Below, in pieces: positions 1 through 9,949 of a stretch of 30,000 nt of DNA. Source of the stretch: Actinidia chinensis (lineage: Eukaryota > Streptophyta > Magnoliopsida > Ericales > Actinidiaceae). Every line of letters starts with the position of its first letter. Position 1 is the stretch's first letter. A model generated the notes under the pieces. The model made no database searches and had not been told where the DNA came from. It worked only from the letters and a program-made list of their open reading frames with translations. Position numbers and translations under genes: made by a program. The stretch spans positions 10,548,945-10,578,944 of the forward strand of contig CM018909.1 of NCBI GenBank assembly GCA_009663005.1, given 5' to 3'.

Positions 1-78
1 ATCGGGTGGCGTGGGTGAGTCCCGCCATTCCCGAGATGAATTATTCCGAGGTGGCCATTTTTGAGATAGCTCGAAGTG
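1..78. other. Unassigned flank left of the hAT element
   Basis: This short, comparatively GC-rich stretch has no ORF that I recognise. It ends where the AAGGTTTTAAAACCCGG terminus of the hAT element begins. Its texture (runs such as CCCGAGATGA and CCGAGGTGGCC) resembles LTR sequence of Tat-type gypsy elements, so the hAT copy may sit inside an older LTR. That is an impression only; no second copy in the window confirms it. Confidence 0.3.
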
Positions 79-250
79 CAAGGTTTTAAAACCCGGACTG
101 GATCGGGCGGTTCAACCGGTTGAACCGTCGACCGATCCACCAAACGGTCCGGTTAACCCCTTTAACCCTAAGTTTAAGGACTTAGGAACCGCCTGAACGT
201 CAAAATCGCGGTTCAAACCGTAAACCGGTGAACTGGTCCCGATTATGGAG
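79..250. repeat. Left subterminal AACCG-motif cluster of hAT element
   Basis: About 170 bases hold many copies of AACCGG, AACCG, CCGGTT and CGGTTC in both orientations, starting directly after the AAGGTTTTAAAACC terminus. Dense short motifs at both ends are typical transposase-binding regions of hAT elements. The partner cluster is at 4950-5045. Confidence 0.7.
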
Positions 251-1481
251 GAACCGGGCGGTCTTATATGTATATATTGGGGACTTTTACCCTTTCATTT
301 AGGGCAAAACGTTCATGAGTTTCATACGCCAAATCGCGCCTCTCCTCTCTCTCATCTTACCGTCTTCACCGAATCATCGATATTGATAGTCTTATTAACT
401 ATGATCCGCTACTAAGCCATTGCTTCCTTTAAAACTGTTTGTCATATAGGCTCAATTCATCCGCATCATAGCCATTGCATCGCTTTGATTGCTCACCAGG
501 TAACACCTCTCTCTCCTCATTGTATAATATTTTAGGTCATGTGACCTATGAACTGTGTAGCGGCCCCTTCGTCGGCCAGGGCTGGCCATAGTTTTTGATT
601 GATGAAGATAAACCAGAAAGAAGTTTGAATGGACCATCTCCTTCATCATAAGACTTCTAATTATAATTTTCCTTATTTGAGTTTGAAGTATAATAGTAAT
701 TAATTTGGTCTGTTCCTCAAATTTCCTTTGATTTTTTGCTCCACGAGCCTTGCACAACAATTTTGCTCGCTACTGCTAAGTAGTCTAATACTATGGCATT
801 TTTATTAGGTATCACGTTATAGTTTTCTCCTTTAGATTGCCTCATGGCTGTGAATAATGGGAATGGAATTGGCTTCCCAATCTAGGGTAGACTCCTCTGG
901 AATTTAACTTTGTGAACCTCCAGTTGCTCGGATAGCATTATTGGTATAGCTGAATTTTTTTTGGACATTGAAGGCATTGCTAATTTGACATAACTCTACG
1001 AGTTTTTTGGGAAGACACCACCACTTTGTTTCTGTTCCATTATACATAAATTAAAAAGTTTTATCTGGGGATGTGTTAGGCTTAAATCACCTCATATTCC
1101 AATTGTCTTGACTTTGTCGACGAAAAAATTGCACAAATTATTTTTATGCCACAAACTAAATCTTAAATAATACCCATCATAATCAGGATTCTGCCTAGAC
1201 TTTTCCAAGAAATGGCAAAAAAATAGGAAGCAACCAAAATTCTAACAAAAATCTGCCTTAAAAAAAAATCCAGAAAAGGAACTTTGAGAAACAAAAGAAA
1301 TGCACGTCCTCAACTGTCCTCAGCCTCATCAAGAGGTTCAATTCACGAGTTCGGTTTCTCTCTTTTATGGTTTTTTTTGTTTGTTCCTTCATTACTATGT
1401 GTCAAACATGGTTTAAGGTGACATACAAATATGTGTTCCTCTATTTTTTATAGTTTTTTTTTTGGGGTATAGGTGTTTGAA
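251..1481 (+). other. 5' non-coding part of the hAT element
   Basis: There is no recognisable coding sequence here. A TATA-like stretch (TATATGTATATATTGGGG, from about 266) is followed by a CT-rich leader with CTCCTCTCTCTC at about 340-352. This could be the promoter and transcribed leader of the transposase, with the rest being untranslated leader or a first intron. The long T-run ending at about 1461, followed by a TATAG acceptor-like site at 1468-1472, lies just before the first transposase exon and would fit a 3' splice site. Function is inferred from position only. Confidence 0.4.
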
Positions 1482-4050
1482 ATGGATTCATCTGGACCAA
1501 ATTCAATTCAATTTCTACTCCATCCAAAGGGGGAAAACCAGCCCGCGTGGGAACATGTTACTAGGTCGAGCTCATGAATGGGAAGGAAAGACTTTTACAT
1601 GTTATATTGTGCCAAACTATCAAGGTGAGGATTATAGAATGCAAGCACACTTGCGGAAAGTCTGGTGAGGTTGGGCCTTGTAAGAAAGTCCCAGCGGATG
1701 TTTGATTTTTCGAATGGAAAGTGTTTGAAAGAAATTCGTGAAGAAAAGAAAAGCCAAGTGAAGAAACCTATGAGAAATCTATACCCTATGGTCAAGGTAT
1801 ATACCAAATTATGAGGGTGATACTGGGGATGTGAGGATTGATGATGAGTTGAAGAAATAAGTTTCCAAATAATAGAGGCATTTCATCAATGAAGGCGTGA
1901 TAGTGGAAACAAAAAGTACGCAACCATGACCCAAAAAAGGAGGGAAAGGCACGCTACTACATAGGTCATATTTTGCCTCCAAGAACCACCGGTGGCCTCC
2001 CACACCCTCAAATGCCCTTGCAAGCAAACAAGCTGTCCACAAGGCGCATATGCTGTGGCGGCCAAATGTTTTGATGATGCTTGCATTTCGTTAAATGCTC
2101 TTTTTAAATTCTCTCTACTTTAAACCTATGTTGGATGCTGCAATTACCATTGGTTTGGATATAAGGTTTCCACTTATCATCCTTTCGGGTTCCTTTGTTG
2201 CAAGACTCAAAGAAAGAGCTTAAATTGTTTATTGGCAACGTTAGGAAACTTGGCCATTACTGGATGTACTATTATGGGTGATGTTGGAGTGATCAAGACA
2301 TAGAACTTTATTAATTTTCTTGTCTATTGTCTCGAGGAATTACATTTGTTAATCCGTTGATGCGTCTGATGCCGTTAAGATGCAAACTATTTTTAAGTTG
2401 TTTGGAAGAAATCATTGAGTGGTTTGGAGTAAGTAATGTTTGTTCACAATGGTTACTGAAAATAGAGCAATTATGTTGGCTGCTGAAATTAATCATGAAA
2501 CTTTACAGACTATCAATTGGTCCCTTGCGCAGCACATTGTTTGAACGTAATATTGGGTGAAATGTCGAAATGCACATAATTCATGATCTTGGCCATTAAG
2601 AGCATCAAATGGTGACAGGTATGGTTACAATCGCCATTGTTGATAGCTTGTTTGAGGAAAAGGAAAGGTTGGACTGAATTGCGCGTCCAGGAGCACGTCC
2701 GTTTTGCCACTACTTTCATTGCATTACATAGTACTCATAAACATATGTCATACTTGGAAGGCTTTGGTGACAAGTAAAGATTTTGTGTATTCAAGGTACG
2801 CAAGGAGAAGAAAGCCAAGGAAATTATTGCCATCATTTTAGATACAAGTTTTGGAATCATTGGTTTTGATTATTGTTCAGAGTGTTGAGCCACTGATGCG
2901 TTTGCTGTGTATTATTGTTGATGGGGATGTACAATCTGCGGTATGGGATATGTTTATGAGGGCATTTATAGGCCGTACATGGATCATGAAAGTTTTTGTA
3001 AACAAACGCAGATTATACAAGCCTTATACAGATATCTTGAAGCCAGCGTTGGGTAACCAGTTACGTTAAAAAATATCCATGCGGAAATTGCTTATTGGTT
3101 GAATCCAGCTTTTCAATATGATCCAGTATCATTTTGTAGAAAAGCCATAGGTTATGTCAGTTTCTTGATCTAGTTGACACCAAAGCTACATTATAAGACA
3201 AAACTCTTGGATGAATCAAGACTGTATCGGGATCGGCTAGAGCTTTGGCAGATAACTTGCGTTAACCTCATGCAAGACCACACACCTAGTATGATTGGTT
3301 TTAGTTTATTTGGATTTTTATTAATATCATCATTAGTGTAATAGTAGATCTAATTTTCTAACCTTTTTTTTTGTTTCTTTTGTTATTATAAGAGAATGGT
3401 GGAGGTTTTTTTGGCGCATAGTGCTCCAAACTTGGCAGAGTTGGCATTCGAATTCTCAGCCAAACTAGTAGCTCCTTCTGGAGTGAAAGAAAATTTTTTT
3501 TTTTTTTTGGAATGTCTTCGAACGTATCCATCAAAGAAGAGGAATAGATTAGAGCATCAAAGACTAATGACGCTAGTATTCGTTCACTACAATGTAAGAT
3601 TGCAGAATAGGTAAACCAATTTTTGTTTTATACAGTTTTGGGGGGGGGGAGGTTGTGATAATATATTTCTAATTTTTTTTTAAGCCTGTCTTCTTACTTT
3701 CAATATAATTATAGGCTGTGTCAAAATGAAGAACAACTATGATCGCAATGACTGAAAGCATTGACAAAACTGAATTTTGGATGTTGGAAGTAAAGAAGAT
3801 TCTCCACCTTTTGATTATGATGAGTTAGAGCAAATGCTAAATGGATATGGTTCGACTTCGAACAAGTAAGAGACAATGTAATCATCCACAAGGTTAGGAA
3901 TTAATTATTTCATTAATACGCAAATAATAATTGCTATCATCATTTCTGAAATCATTACTAAAGATTTTTGTATCACTATTTTAGATTATGCGATGATGAT
4001 GTGATTTTAGAGTCGGAGATGATATCGACTTGGAATGTTTTGGTAATACA
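1482..4050 (+). pseudogene. hAT transposase pseudogene (BED finger, DUF659, dimerisation region)
   Basis: This is a broken hAT transposase, the nuclear protein that would cut and reinsert the element. The start ATG is chosen because it opens a frame with PAWEHVT, the usual lead-in of a BED zinc finger, followed by a degenerate finger ending YRMQAHL (about 1590-1660). The DUF659 part is recognisable from about 2290 to 2580, with PCAAHCLN at about 2521-2545. Later blocks are RFATTFIALHS (about 2700), SVEPLMRLL and VDGD (about 2880-2930), YKPYTDILKP (about 3020) and AEIAYWLNPAFQYDP (about 3080-3125). The C-terminal dimerisation region has APNLAELAFE and KKRNRLEHQRL (about 3430-3570). Probable introns are 3289-3392 and 3611-3714, both GT...AG. 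Many stops and frameshifts, and an A/T-run in place of the conserved CERN-W segment near 3490, show that it is dead. Family assignment is firm; the 3' end is approximate. Confidence 0.82.
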
Positions 4051-4949
4051 ATATAAGTGAATGAACCAAAGCCAAGATGGTAGAGATGGCAATGGAACAA
4101 TAGGATGAGAATGAGGATGCGTGGCTTCACACGGGGTCTTCCCAAGAATTAGGGACAAAGAAAAAAAATGCTTTTATGTTCTGTTATTGTTATGCCAATC
4201 TAATATTTTGGCCTATGTGATAATATTTTTTGCAAGTTTTGTCTTTTGGATTGCCTGTCATAGCAAACTTTTAAATGTTCTTATCTTCAACTTTTTAATA
4301 TTCTTGAATGTTTTGACTTGAGAAATCTGGTTGGTTTTTAATTTTGTACTCTTGGAGATATCAATTCATTTGAATGTATAAGTTGTAATATAGTGGCCAT
4401 GTTGATATGAGAATTATTTCTTTCATGCTTGAAGTCCCTGGTTTGCCATGCAACAGTTGTTGCATCCGTTGCCTATTGGGGGACTGTTTCTTATGGGCAT
4501 TGCACATTCTGCAACCAGATGAAATAATAATTGGGTGTGTTTGATTTTGAGGTTTATATTCATTAATTGAAAGTGGCATTCTAAAAGAGGGGAAAGAGAA
4601 TAGGAGCAGGGATAGGGAAGAAGACTCAAGTCACAGAAAGAGTGACATAAAGAATAGAAGAATTGCTCACTTGGATGAATTACCAATGACTTGTACCGGT
4701 CTTTTCTACTGAAGTACTGAACCACCTTGGCACCTCCTCTGGTATGGGTCTGGGAACCCTACGAGCACCTCCTCAATACTGTTTCAACAGCAAAGAACTA
4801 ATCGTCGCAACGTTTTAGAAGCTTTCCAAACCCTTCCAGGTGTGACTTTGAGTTTTGATCAATGTTTTCCCTTACTACAATTGACTTAGGTATTTTTTTA
4901 AATAAAATTTTGCATTATTTGTTTTATTATTATTTATTATAAATAATTT
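4051..4949 (+). other. 3' non-coding part of the hAT element
   Basis: No coding motif is recognisable in any frame. The stretch is AT-rich, lies between the transposase C-terminus and the right subterminal cluster, and probably holds the 3' untranslated region plus filler. Short open frames here show no family signature. Confidence 0.4.
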
Positions 4950-5045
4950 ATGACATCACGGTCAATACGGTTTCAATAACGGTTTGAAACCGCGGTTTTG
5001 AACCGGTGACCCGTGACCCGTGCCCTTTTTTCGGTTCACCCGATT
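4950..5045. repeat. Right subterminal AACCG-motif cluster of hAT element
   Basis: CGGTCAATACGG, CGGTTT, GAAACCGCGG, GAACCGGTGACCC and CGGTTCACCC lie close together here. They mirror the motif family of the left cluster (79-250) in both orientations. The cluster is directly followed by TTTTTAAAAAACCC, the likely degenerate right terminus. Confidence 0.65.
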
Positions 5046-5063
5046 TTCCTTTTTAAAAAACCC

Positions 5064-5284
5064 AAAATTTGCGGTAGAGTGTATAGGAACCATTAGGTGG
5101 ACAGATAGAATCCTATCTCGCTTTTCCAATCAAATTATGCTATCGGTGTTGGGGGCAAAAATTTAACCTATCTTAAGTGCCTGGGATCCGGGTCGCCTGA
5201 GCTCAAGCTTGCCTTCCTTGGGCTCGAGCTCAGGCTCGAGAGCTATGGCAGAATCATGGCTCCCCTCTGAGCTCAAATTGGATG
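5064..5284. other. Junction segment with LTR-terminus-like sequence and a short hairpin
   Basis: The segment lies between the hAT end and the antisense gypsy ORF. At 5147 it reads TGTTGGGGGCAAAAATTT, which looks like an LTR terminus. It loosely resembles TGTTGTGGTGTAAAACT, the start of the Tat LTR at 12041, but similarity does not continue. At 5196-5234 CCTGAGCTC and GAGCTCAGG form a 9-bp inverted repeat with a 21-nt loop, in a patch rich in CTCGAG and GAGCTC. No reading frame is recognised. Confidence 0.35.
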
Positions 5285-6410
5285 GTACAACCTTTATTAT
5301 TTTAATTATCTCATCTCTTTTTGATCTGAAGTCAGTGTTTGTTTTGTAGGAATGTCGAATAGACTGAGCTTGAAAAAGATTGGTGAAAAAGTGGCTCAGT
5401 CCAAAAGAGGAACCTCAGTTACTGGACCTACTCCGGCCAAAGGAGTGGTGATTGGCGAGAAGAGGCCGAGAGAAGACCTCACCAGTTCACCTAGCAAAAA
5501 GGTCAAGGCTGACGACGGCTCCAAGGAAAGGAGGTTGCTCCAGCGCCCGAGGCCAAGAAAAAGTCAGTCCATCCTGGAGACGTGACTTGTTCAAGGGCAA
5601 CCCCCTTACCGAGACCCGAGGATGGTACCTCAAGTAATCTTGGTACCGCTTGGGTCCTTTGACCTCCATTTTGGGTAGTCCATCTGTGGTTGAGAAGCTA
5701 TTGCGTGGACTGATCCCTCCCGCAAGCAAAGAAAAAGTGGAAAAGCTTACTTTGGATTAGACAACCACCAGACTTTTTCATGTGATTGGTCAGGTACAAT
5801 CTTGGTTCCGATCTAAATTTTTACATTACACTTTATTTTGTTCAGGGTGTTCTTAAGTGAAACATTGCTTGTTCTCGAATCTTCCCTGGCTGTTAAGATT
5901 AGGGAGGCAAGGAAAAAGGCATCTCTTCAGAAAGGGCAGGCTGCCTCTCTGGAAAGTGAGGTATCCCACCTCCAAACACTTGTTGGCGAGCTAGAACAAC
6001 AATTGGCCAAGGCCCAAGCTCGAGAACAGCAGGTCAGTGATAACCTGGCCAAGATGAAGGAGGAACAGGACGCCTTTGTCGACAAGTTTAAGAGGTTGGG
6101 GGTTTTGGTAGTGCAGTTGAGGGAAGTCTTGAGCCAAGCCAAAGATTTTGTAGTGGAGGAGTTCAAATCCTCGTTTGATTTCTTGGGGGTAGTTGAAGAT
6201 GCTGCTTCCAAGTATTTCGGCGAAGGTTTTTATTTTTACAAACGGCAGCTTCGCCAGCATTATCCTAACCTCGCCATTGAATTGGAAGGCATGGGTCTTG
6301 ATCAGAATTTGCTGGCAGAGGAGGCCGAGGCTGAGGAAGAAAAGGAGAAGGAGGCCGAGAATGAGGATGGGGGAAAATACATGGGCGATGTCATCCCCCC
6401 TCATCTCTAA
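5285..6410 (+). pseudogene. Extra spliced ORF of the Tat element, antisense to gag-pol
   Basis: This resembles the C-terminal half of plant gypsy-associated proteins whose N-terminus is the putative gypsy-type transposon (Transposase_28) domain. Its function is unknown. An intron fits at 5285-5349 (GTACAA...TTTTGTAG), placing the first visible coding base just before MSNRLSLKKIGEKV (ATG 5352). A basic, low-complexity region with KRPRED and SKKVKAD follows. Frames shift near 5530; further on VEKLLRGLIPPASKEKVEKL reads to about 5760, with a stop at the TAG after LTLD. A second GT...AG intron of only 52 bases fits at 5794-5845. The last exon (5846-6410) is open: a coiled coil (about 5900-6090), the block FKSSFDFLGVVEDAASKYFG, FYKRQLRQHYPNLAIELEGM, an acidic Glu-rich tail, and a stop. 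The N-terminal domain is not visible. Opposite strand to pol. Confidence 0.68.
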
Positions 6411-6728
6411 TTTTTTTTAATGGCGACCTGTAACCCTTAAATTCAAACGAATGAAAATCTTTATTCCTCGTTCCCTCTTATTTCTTTTTGCTATATTTCT
6501 TTGTGGTTGTGATGATGACATTGTATACTAATTAGAACAAAGGTAATAACACTTTTAATAAATTGGCAATGCAAACTTTAGACATAAGGCAAAGTAAAAC
6601 TGGCGATCATCAAAACTACTAGGTGAAGTTAAGGAAATTCCTGTATGGCGAAGTAAACAATCAAACAATCCACTCTGCTGATCGAAATACCTTCATGGTT
6701 CAAGTCCTTGGTAATGGCGACCTTTGAA
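6411..6728. other. Spacer between antisense ORF and pol-side repeats
   Basis: No coding sequence is recognised. The first part would be the 3' untranslated region of the plus-strand ORF. Copies of the word TGGCGA appear from 6420 onward and foreshadow the ordered repeats at 6729. Confidence 0.4.
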
Positions 6729-6893
6729 ATGGCGATCAAGATGCCTTATCACATCGTAATAAATGGGCATTCTTGATAATGGTGATTTAGACGCCTTATC
6801 ATATTGTAATGAATGGGCAATGTTAATAATGGCGATATCCACAATGGCGATCAAGACACCTTATCATTTCTTAATGAATAGGCATTCTTGATA
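6729..6893. repeat. Three imperfect 50-bp repeats downstream of pol
   Basis: The pattern AATGGCGATCAAGATGCCTT followed by ATC and a TAATGAATGGGCATTCTTGAT-like end occurs three times, at about 6729-6778, 6779-6828 and 6844-6893, anchored on CCTTATC at 6744, 6794 and 6859. A 15-base insert (GGCGATATCCAC region) separates copies two and three. Short tandem repeats between pol and the 3' end are common in Tat-type elements. Confidence 0.75.
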
Positions 6894-8060
6894 TCCCTCG
6901 GCATTTTAGGGGTGAGAGAGTGCCTTCTCGTTCATGTCTTCCAACCAATAAGTCCCTGGTCTGGATACTTTAATAACCCTGTAAGGACCTTCCAATGTAG
7001 GGTCGAGTTTCCCCACATTTGGTTCTTTGTAGGTAGGGCGACCTTTCTAAGGCCCAAATCACTGAGCAGAAAAGATTTGTGTCTACGTCTCTAATTGTAA
7101 TATTTGGTAACCTGGTGTTTATAAGCTGCTTGGTGCACCTCGACTAGCTCCTTCTTTTTGTCAAGGAGATTAAGGTTGAGTCTTAACTCGATTTATTATC
7201 CTCCTTGTCGAAATTTGAGGTCCTGAGACTTGGCATTCCTATTTCCACTGATATCACCAATTCTGTCCTATATACCATAGAAAACGGCGTCTCGCCTATA
7301 GGGATTCTGCTCGTTATATGGTATGCCCAAAGTATGCTCGGTAGGTCTTCTGCCCATTCGCTCTTTGACTTTTCTAACCTCGCTTTCAGATTCCTTAGGA
7401 TGGTTCTGTTGGTGACTTCTACTTGTCCGTTTACCTGAGGATGACAAGCGAGGAGAAATGATAGGAGATGGCGAGGTCTGAGGAGAATAGTTTGAACTCG
7501 TCGTTGTCGAATTGTCTTGCATTATTTGAGATGATAACCAAACCTGCAAACGATGTGCTTCCATATGAAATCCCCCCAGTGTTCTTCTCGGTAATTATGG
7601 CAAGAGTCTCAACTTCAATCCACTTGGTGAAATAGTCTTTGGCAATGATCAAGAGCTTTCTTTGTAATGGAGCTTGAGGAAGAGGTCCGAGTATATCCTG
7701 TCCCACTGAGCAAAGGGCCAAAGGCTAGTTATTGCGACCATCTCAGTATGAGGGAGATGACTAATGGGAGCAAACCTTTAGCATTGATCATATTTCCTTG
7801 TGTACGTCACCGTATCTTATTCCATTTGTGGACATAAATATCCTTGGCGAATCACTTTTCTTACCAGTGACCTTGCCTCAAGTGATTTTTACAGATGCTG
7901 TCATGAATTTCCTTCAGCATATATTCCCCTTCTTCAGGCTAAAGACATCTTAGGAGGGATCCTGAAAAAGATCTTTTATATAATATTCCATTGAGAATGC
8001 AAAATCTTGCGAACCTGTATTGGATACGGCGAGCTTGAAGCTTGTCTTATGATAACGTGC
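6880..8060 (-). pseudogene. Gypsy integrase pseudogene (Tat element)
   Basis: This is the integrase part of pol, which would join the DNA copy to the host genome. On the minus strand a degenerate zinc-binding HHCC region spans about 8060-7740. The catalytic core begins near 7715 with GQDILGPLPQAPLQRKLLI and AKDYFTKWIEVE. A later block NNARQFDNDEFK (about 7535-7500) corresponds to the usual D-N-G-x-Q-F-D site, with the invariant Gly changed to Ala. Frame changes at about 7440 lead into a C-terminal part with SGKRTSRSHQQNHPKE, then LRLNLNLLDKKKELVE and a terminal GKLDPT-like chromodomain-less tail that fades out near 6880. Stops and at least three frameshifts make it non-functional. Lineage and domain call are solid; exact ends are approximate. 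Confidence 0.8.
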
Positions 8061-8064
8061 CATG

Positions 8065-8330
8065 CTAGAGATATGCAATAATGTCGTCCATCCACGTTGG
8101 GCCTGTATCTGCTTGATAGACTAATTTAGCGATCTCAATACTAGGGCTGATTAAGATTTCCAGAGGTATACTCCTGTTTGAGATGAAATCAAAGGCCAAA
8201 ACGAGGTTGACTAGAGTATCAGCCTTCTTGTGTTCCTCTCTAGAGATTTGGCGAATTCTGAAATGTTTTATCTTTCCTGACACAGTTTTATGTGAATTCA
8301 GCTACAAAATCGGCCAAGGCTTGGCCCTTG
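8065..8330 (-). pseudogene. Junction of RNase H and integrase linker with lost second RNase H core
   Basis: On the minus strand the RNase H connection end reads ADFVAEF (about 8315-8295). Within a few bases it passes into GKIKHFRIRQISREEHKKAD (about 8277-8218), which is the C-terminal part of the second, archaeal-type RNase H (aRNH) found in Tat elements. The stretch ends TGPTWMDDIIAYL (about 8103-8065), the usual linker before integrase. The roughly 120-residue aRNH core expected between these blocks is absent, with no room for it. This is either an old internal deletion or a lineage lacking the core. Basis: sequence order seen here plus known Tat architecture. Confidence 0.6.
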
Positions 8331-8895
8331 ATCGCCATTCTCAGTTTGTAATCAATATGGAACTCATTTAGTTCGATGAACCATTTGAGAAGCCTTCCCG
8401 AGGTGTCAAGTCGCTGGAGAATTTGCTTCAAGGGTTGGTTGGTCAACACAATAATAGGATGTGCCTAAAAATAGTGGCGAACCTTTCTTTCGACGATCAG
8501 AATGGCGTAGGTGAACTTTTCAATTTTCAAGTATCTGGTCTCGGCTCCCATAAAGACTTCACTGCCATAATATACTGATTTTTGAATTTTGTGCTCTTCT
8601 TAGATAAGTAATGCACTTACTGCTGTGGCAAGATGGATAGAAATACAATGAGTTTCTCATCTGCTGTTGGAATTGTAAGCAAGAGTGGTGAGTTGAGATA
8701 CTTCTTGAGTTGTTTGAATGCTACCTCGGATTCCTCATTCCACTAGAAAGCTTGATTTTTCCTCAGGATCTTTAAGAATGAGAGGTATTTATCGGCTAAT
8801 TTAGAGACAAATCTATTAAGGGCAGCTACTCGCCTAGTTAACTATTGTACCTCACGAATGTTTTTGGGTAAGCTCATGAAAAGTAGGGCTTGAAT
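8300..8895 (-). pseudogene. Gypsy RNase H pseudogene (Tat element)
   Basis: This domain would remove the RNA strand during reverse transcription. On the minus strand it follows the reverse transcriptase directly. Recognisable pieces are RRVAALNRFVSKLADKYLSF (about 8850-8790), then WNEESEVAFKQLKKYLNSP (about 8745-8690), LLLTIPTADEKLIVFLS, YLSKKSTKFKNQYI-like sequence, and near the end MAIKGQALADFVAEF (about 8340-8295). Several stops and frame changes interrupt it, so it is read only by piecing together short conserved blocks in two or three frames. The order and spacing agree with a gypsy connection plus RNase H region. Confidence 0.72.
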
Positions 8896-9570
8896 CTAGT
8901 CTGTGTTTGCTTTGATTCCTCGCTTGGTTACCAAAAACCCAAGAAACTTACCTAATAAGACACCAAAAATGCATTTGAAAGGATTTAGCATCATTTTGTA
9001 CTTCCGTAGGATGCCAAATGCTTCCTCTAGGTGGGTGATGTGATCTGCAGCCTTGAGGCTTTTAACGAGCATATCATCTATGTATACTTCCATGGTCTTC
9101 CCGATCAATTCTCTAAACATCTTGTTTACCAATCTCTGGTAAGTCGCCCCCGCATTTTTCAAACCAAATGGCATGACTTTGTAGCAGTATAGCCCCCTCT
9201 CATTAATAAAAGAAGTCTTCTCCACATTAGGCGGATGCATTTTAATTTGGTGATATCCGGATAAGGCGTTCATAAAACTGAGAAGTTCATGTTTGGAGGT
9301 GACATCCACTATTAGGTCGATCTTTGACAAAGAAAAACTGTCTTTTGGATATGTCTTATTGAGGTCAATGAAGTCAACACATACTTTCAACTTCCCCCCT
9401 TTTTGTGGTACTACGACGACGTTGGTGAGCCAATCCGGATAATGAGACTCTTGATGACATTGGTCTTGATGAGCTTGGCCACTTCTTATTCTATAACTTT
9501 TAGTCATTCAAGGGCAAACTTTCTTCTCTTCTAACGAACTAGGGAATAATCAGCATTGTTGAATAATTTA
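8896..9570 (-). pseudogene. Gypsy reverse transcriptase pseudogene (Tat element)
   Basis: This is the polymerase that would copy element RNA into DNA. A 203-residue open stretch (9507-8896) carries most of the domain: PDWLTNVVVVPQKGGKLKVC, VDFIDLNKTYPKDSFSLSKID, LLSFMNALSGYHQIKMHP, CYKVMPFGLKNAGATYQRLV and the catalytic YIDDM followed by VKS. The first conserved part, KRRKFALE and EVAKLIKTNVI, lies upstream to about 9570 in other frames with stops. Wording of these blocks is of the Tat type rather than Athila or chromovirus. It is the best preserved coding piece of this element, but it has no intact start and is not linked in frame to its neighbours. Confidence 0.88.
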
Positions 9571-9949
9571 TGCGTGGTGACTTGGGGATCTATCCCCAAA
9601 ATGTCGCTCTGCGCCATGCAAAGACGTCAAAGTTCTTCTTAAAAAATTTCACGAAAGCACTTCGTAATTCCTCAATCAGCTTTGTTCCAATCATAACATG
9701 GCGATCAGGATGGTTCGAATGAATAAAAACTGGGGTGGCTTCTTCCCAAGGTTTGGTGTTCTATGATTTTTTGGGGTCCACTAAGGTGATTTCTTCCATC
9801 TCGTCGCTCTTAGTGCCTCCATCTCGGTATCGTCGATTTGTAATTGTTATTGGCAGCTCGATTTGGAAGGAGATTCAACTTTCATTGCTAATATGAAGCA
9901 CTGCCTGGTCACTTTTTGGTCGCCTTTTCCTCGCCTATCCCTATTGAAG
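9571..9949 (-). other. Protease-RT linker of the Tat pol
   Basis: On the minus strand this carries scattered pol-linker words, including TTHKLFNNADYSLVR (about 9580-9540) and GIDPQVTTHK, in shifting frames with stops. It corresponds to the region between the aspartic protease and the fingers of the reverse transcriptase. Nothing further is recognisable. Confidence 0.55.

Larger units (their letters stand above)
79..5063 (+). mobile_element. Decayed autonomous-type hAT DNA transposon
   Basis: The unit is inferred from three things: a left terminus CAAGGTTTTAAAACCCGG, a degenerate right counterpart around TTTTTAAAAAACCC, and a broken hAT transposase between them. Both ends are packed with AACCGG / CCGGTT type motifs in either orientation, as expected for the subterminal repeats that hAT transposases bind. 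Length is close to 5 kb, normal for autonomous plant hAT elements. The expected 8-bp target duplication is not visible: TCGAAGTG precedes the left end and nothing matching follows the right end. The right boundary is therefore uncertain by tens of bases, and the copy is old. Confidence 0.7.

Noticed and set aside
452..760. 102-codon minus-strand ORF near the left end
   Set aside because: It lies in the non-coding 5' part of the hAT element, on the strand opposite to the transposase, and has no family-like sequence.
5991..6404. 137-codon minus-strand ORF with hydrophobic stretches
   Set aside because: It is the mirror of the acidic, coiled-coil exon of the plus-strand ORF; Glu/Lys codons read backward give Phe/Leu-rich sequence.
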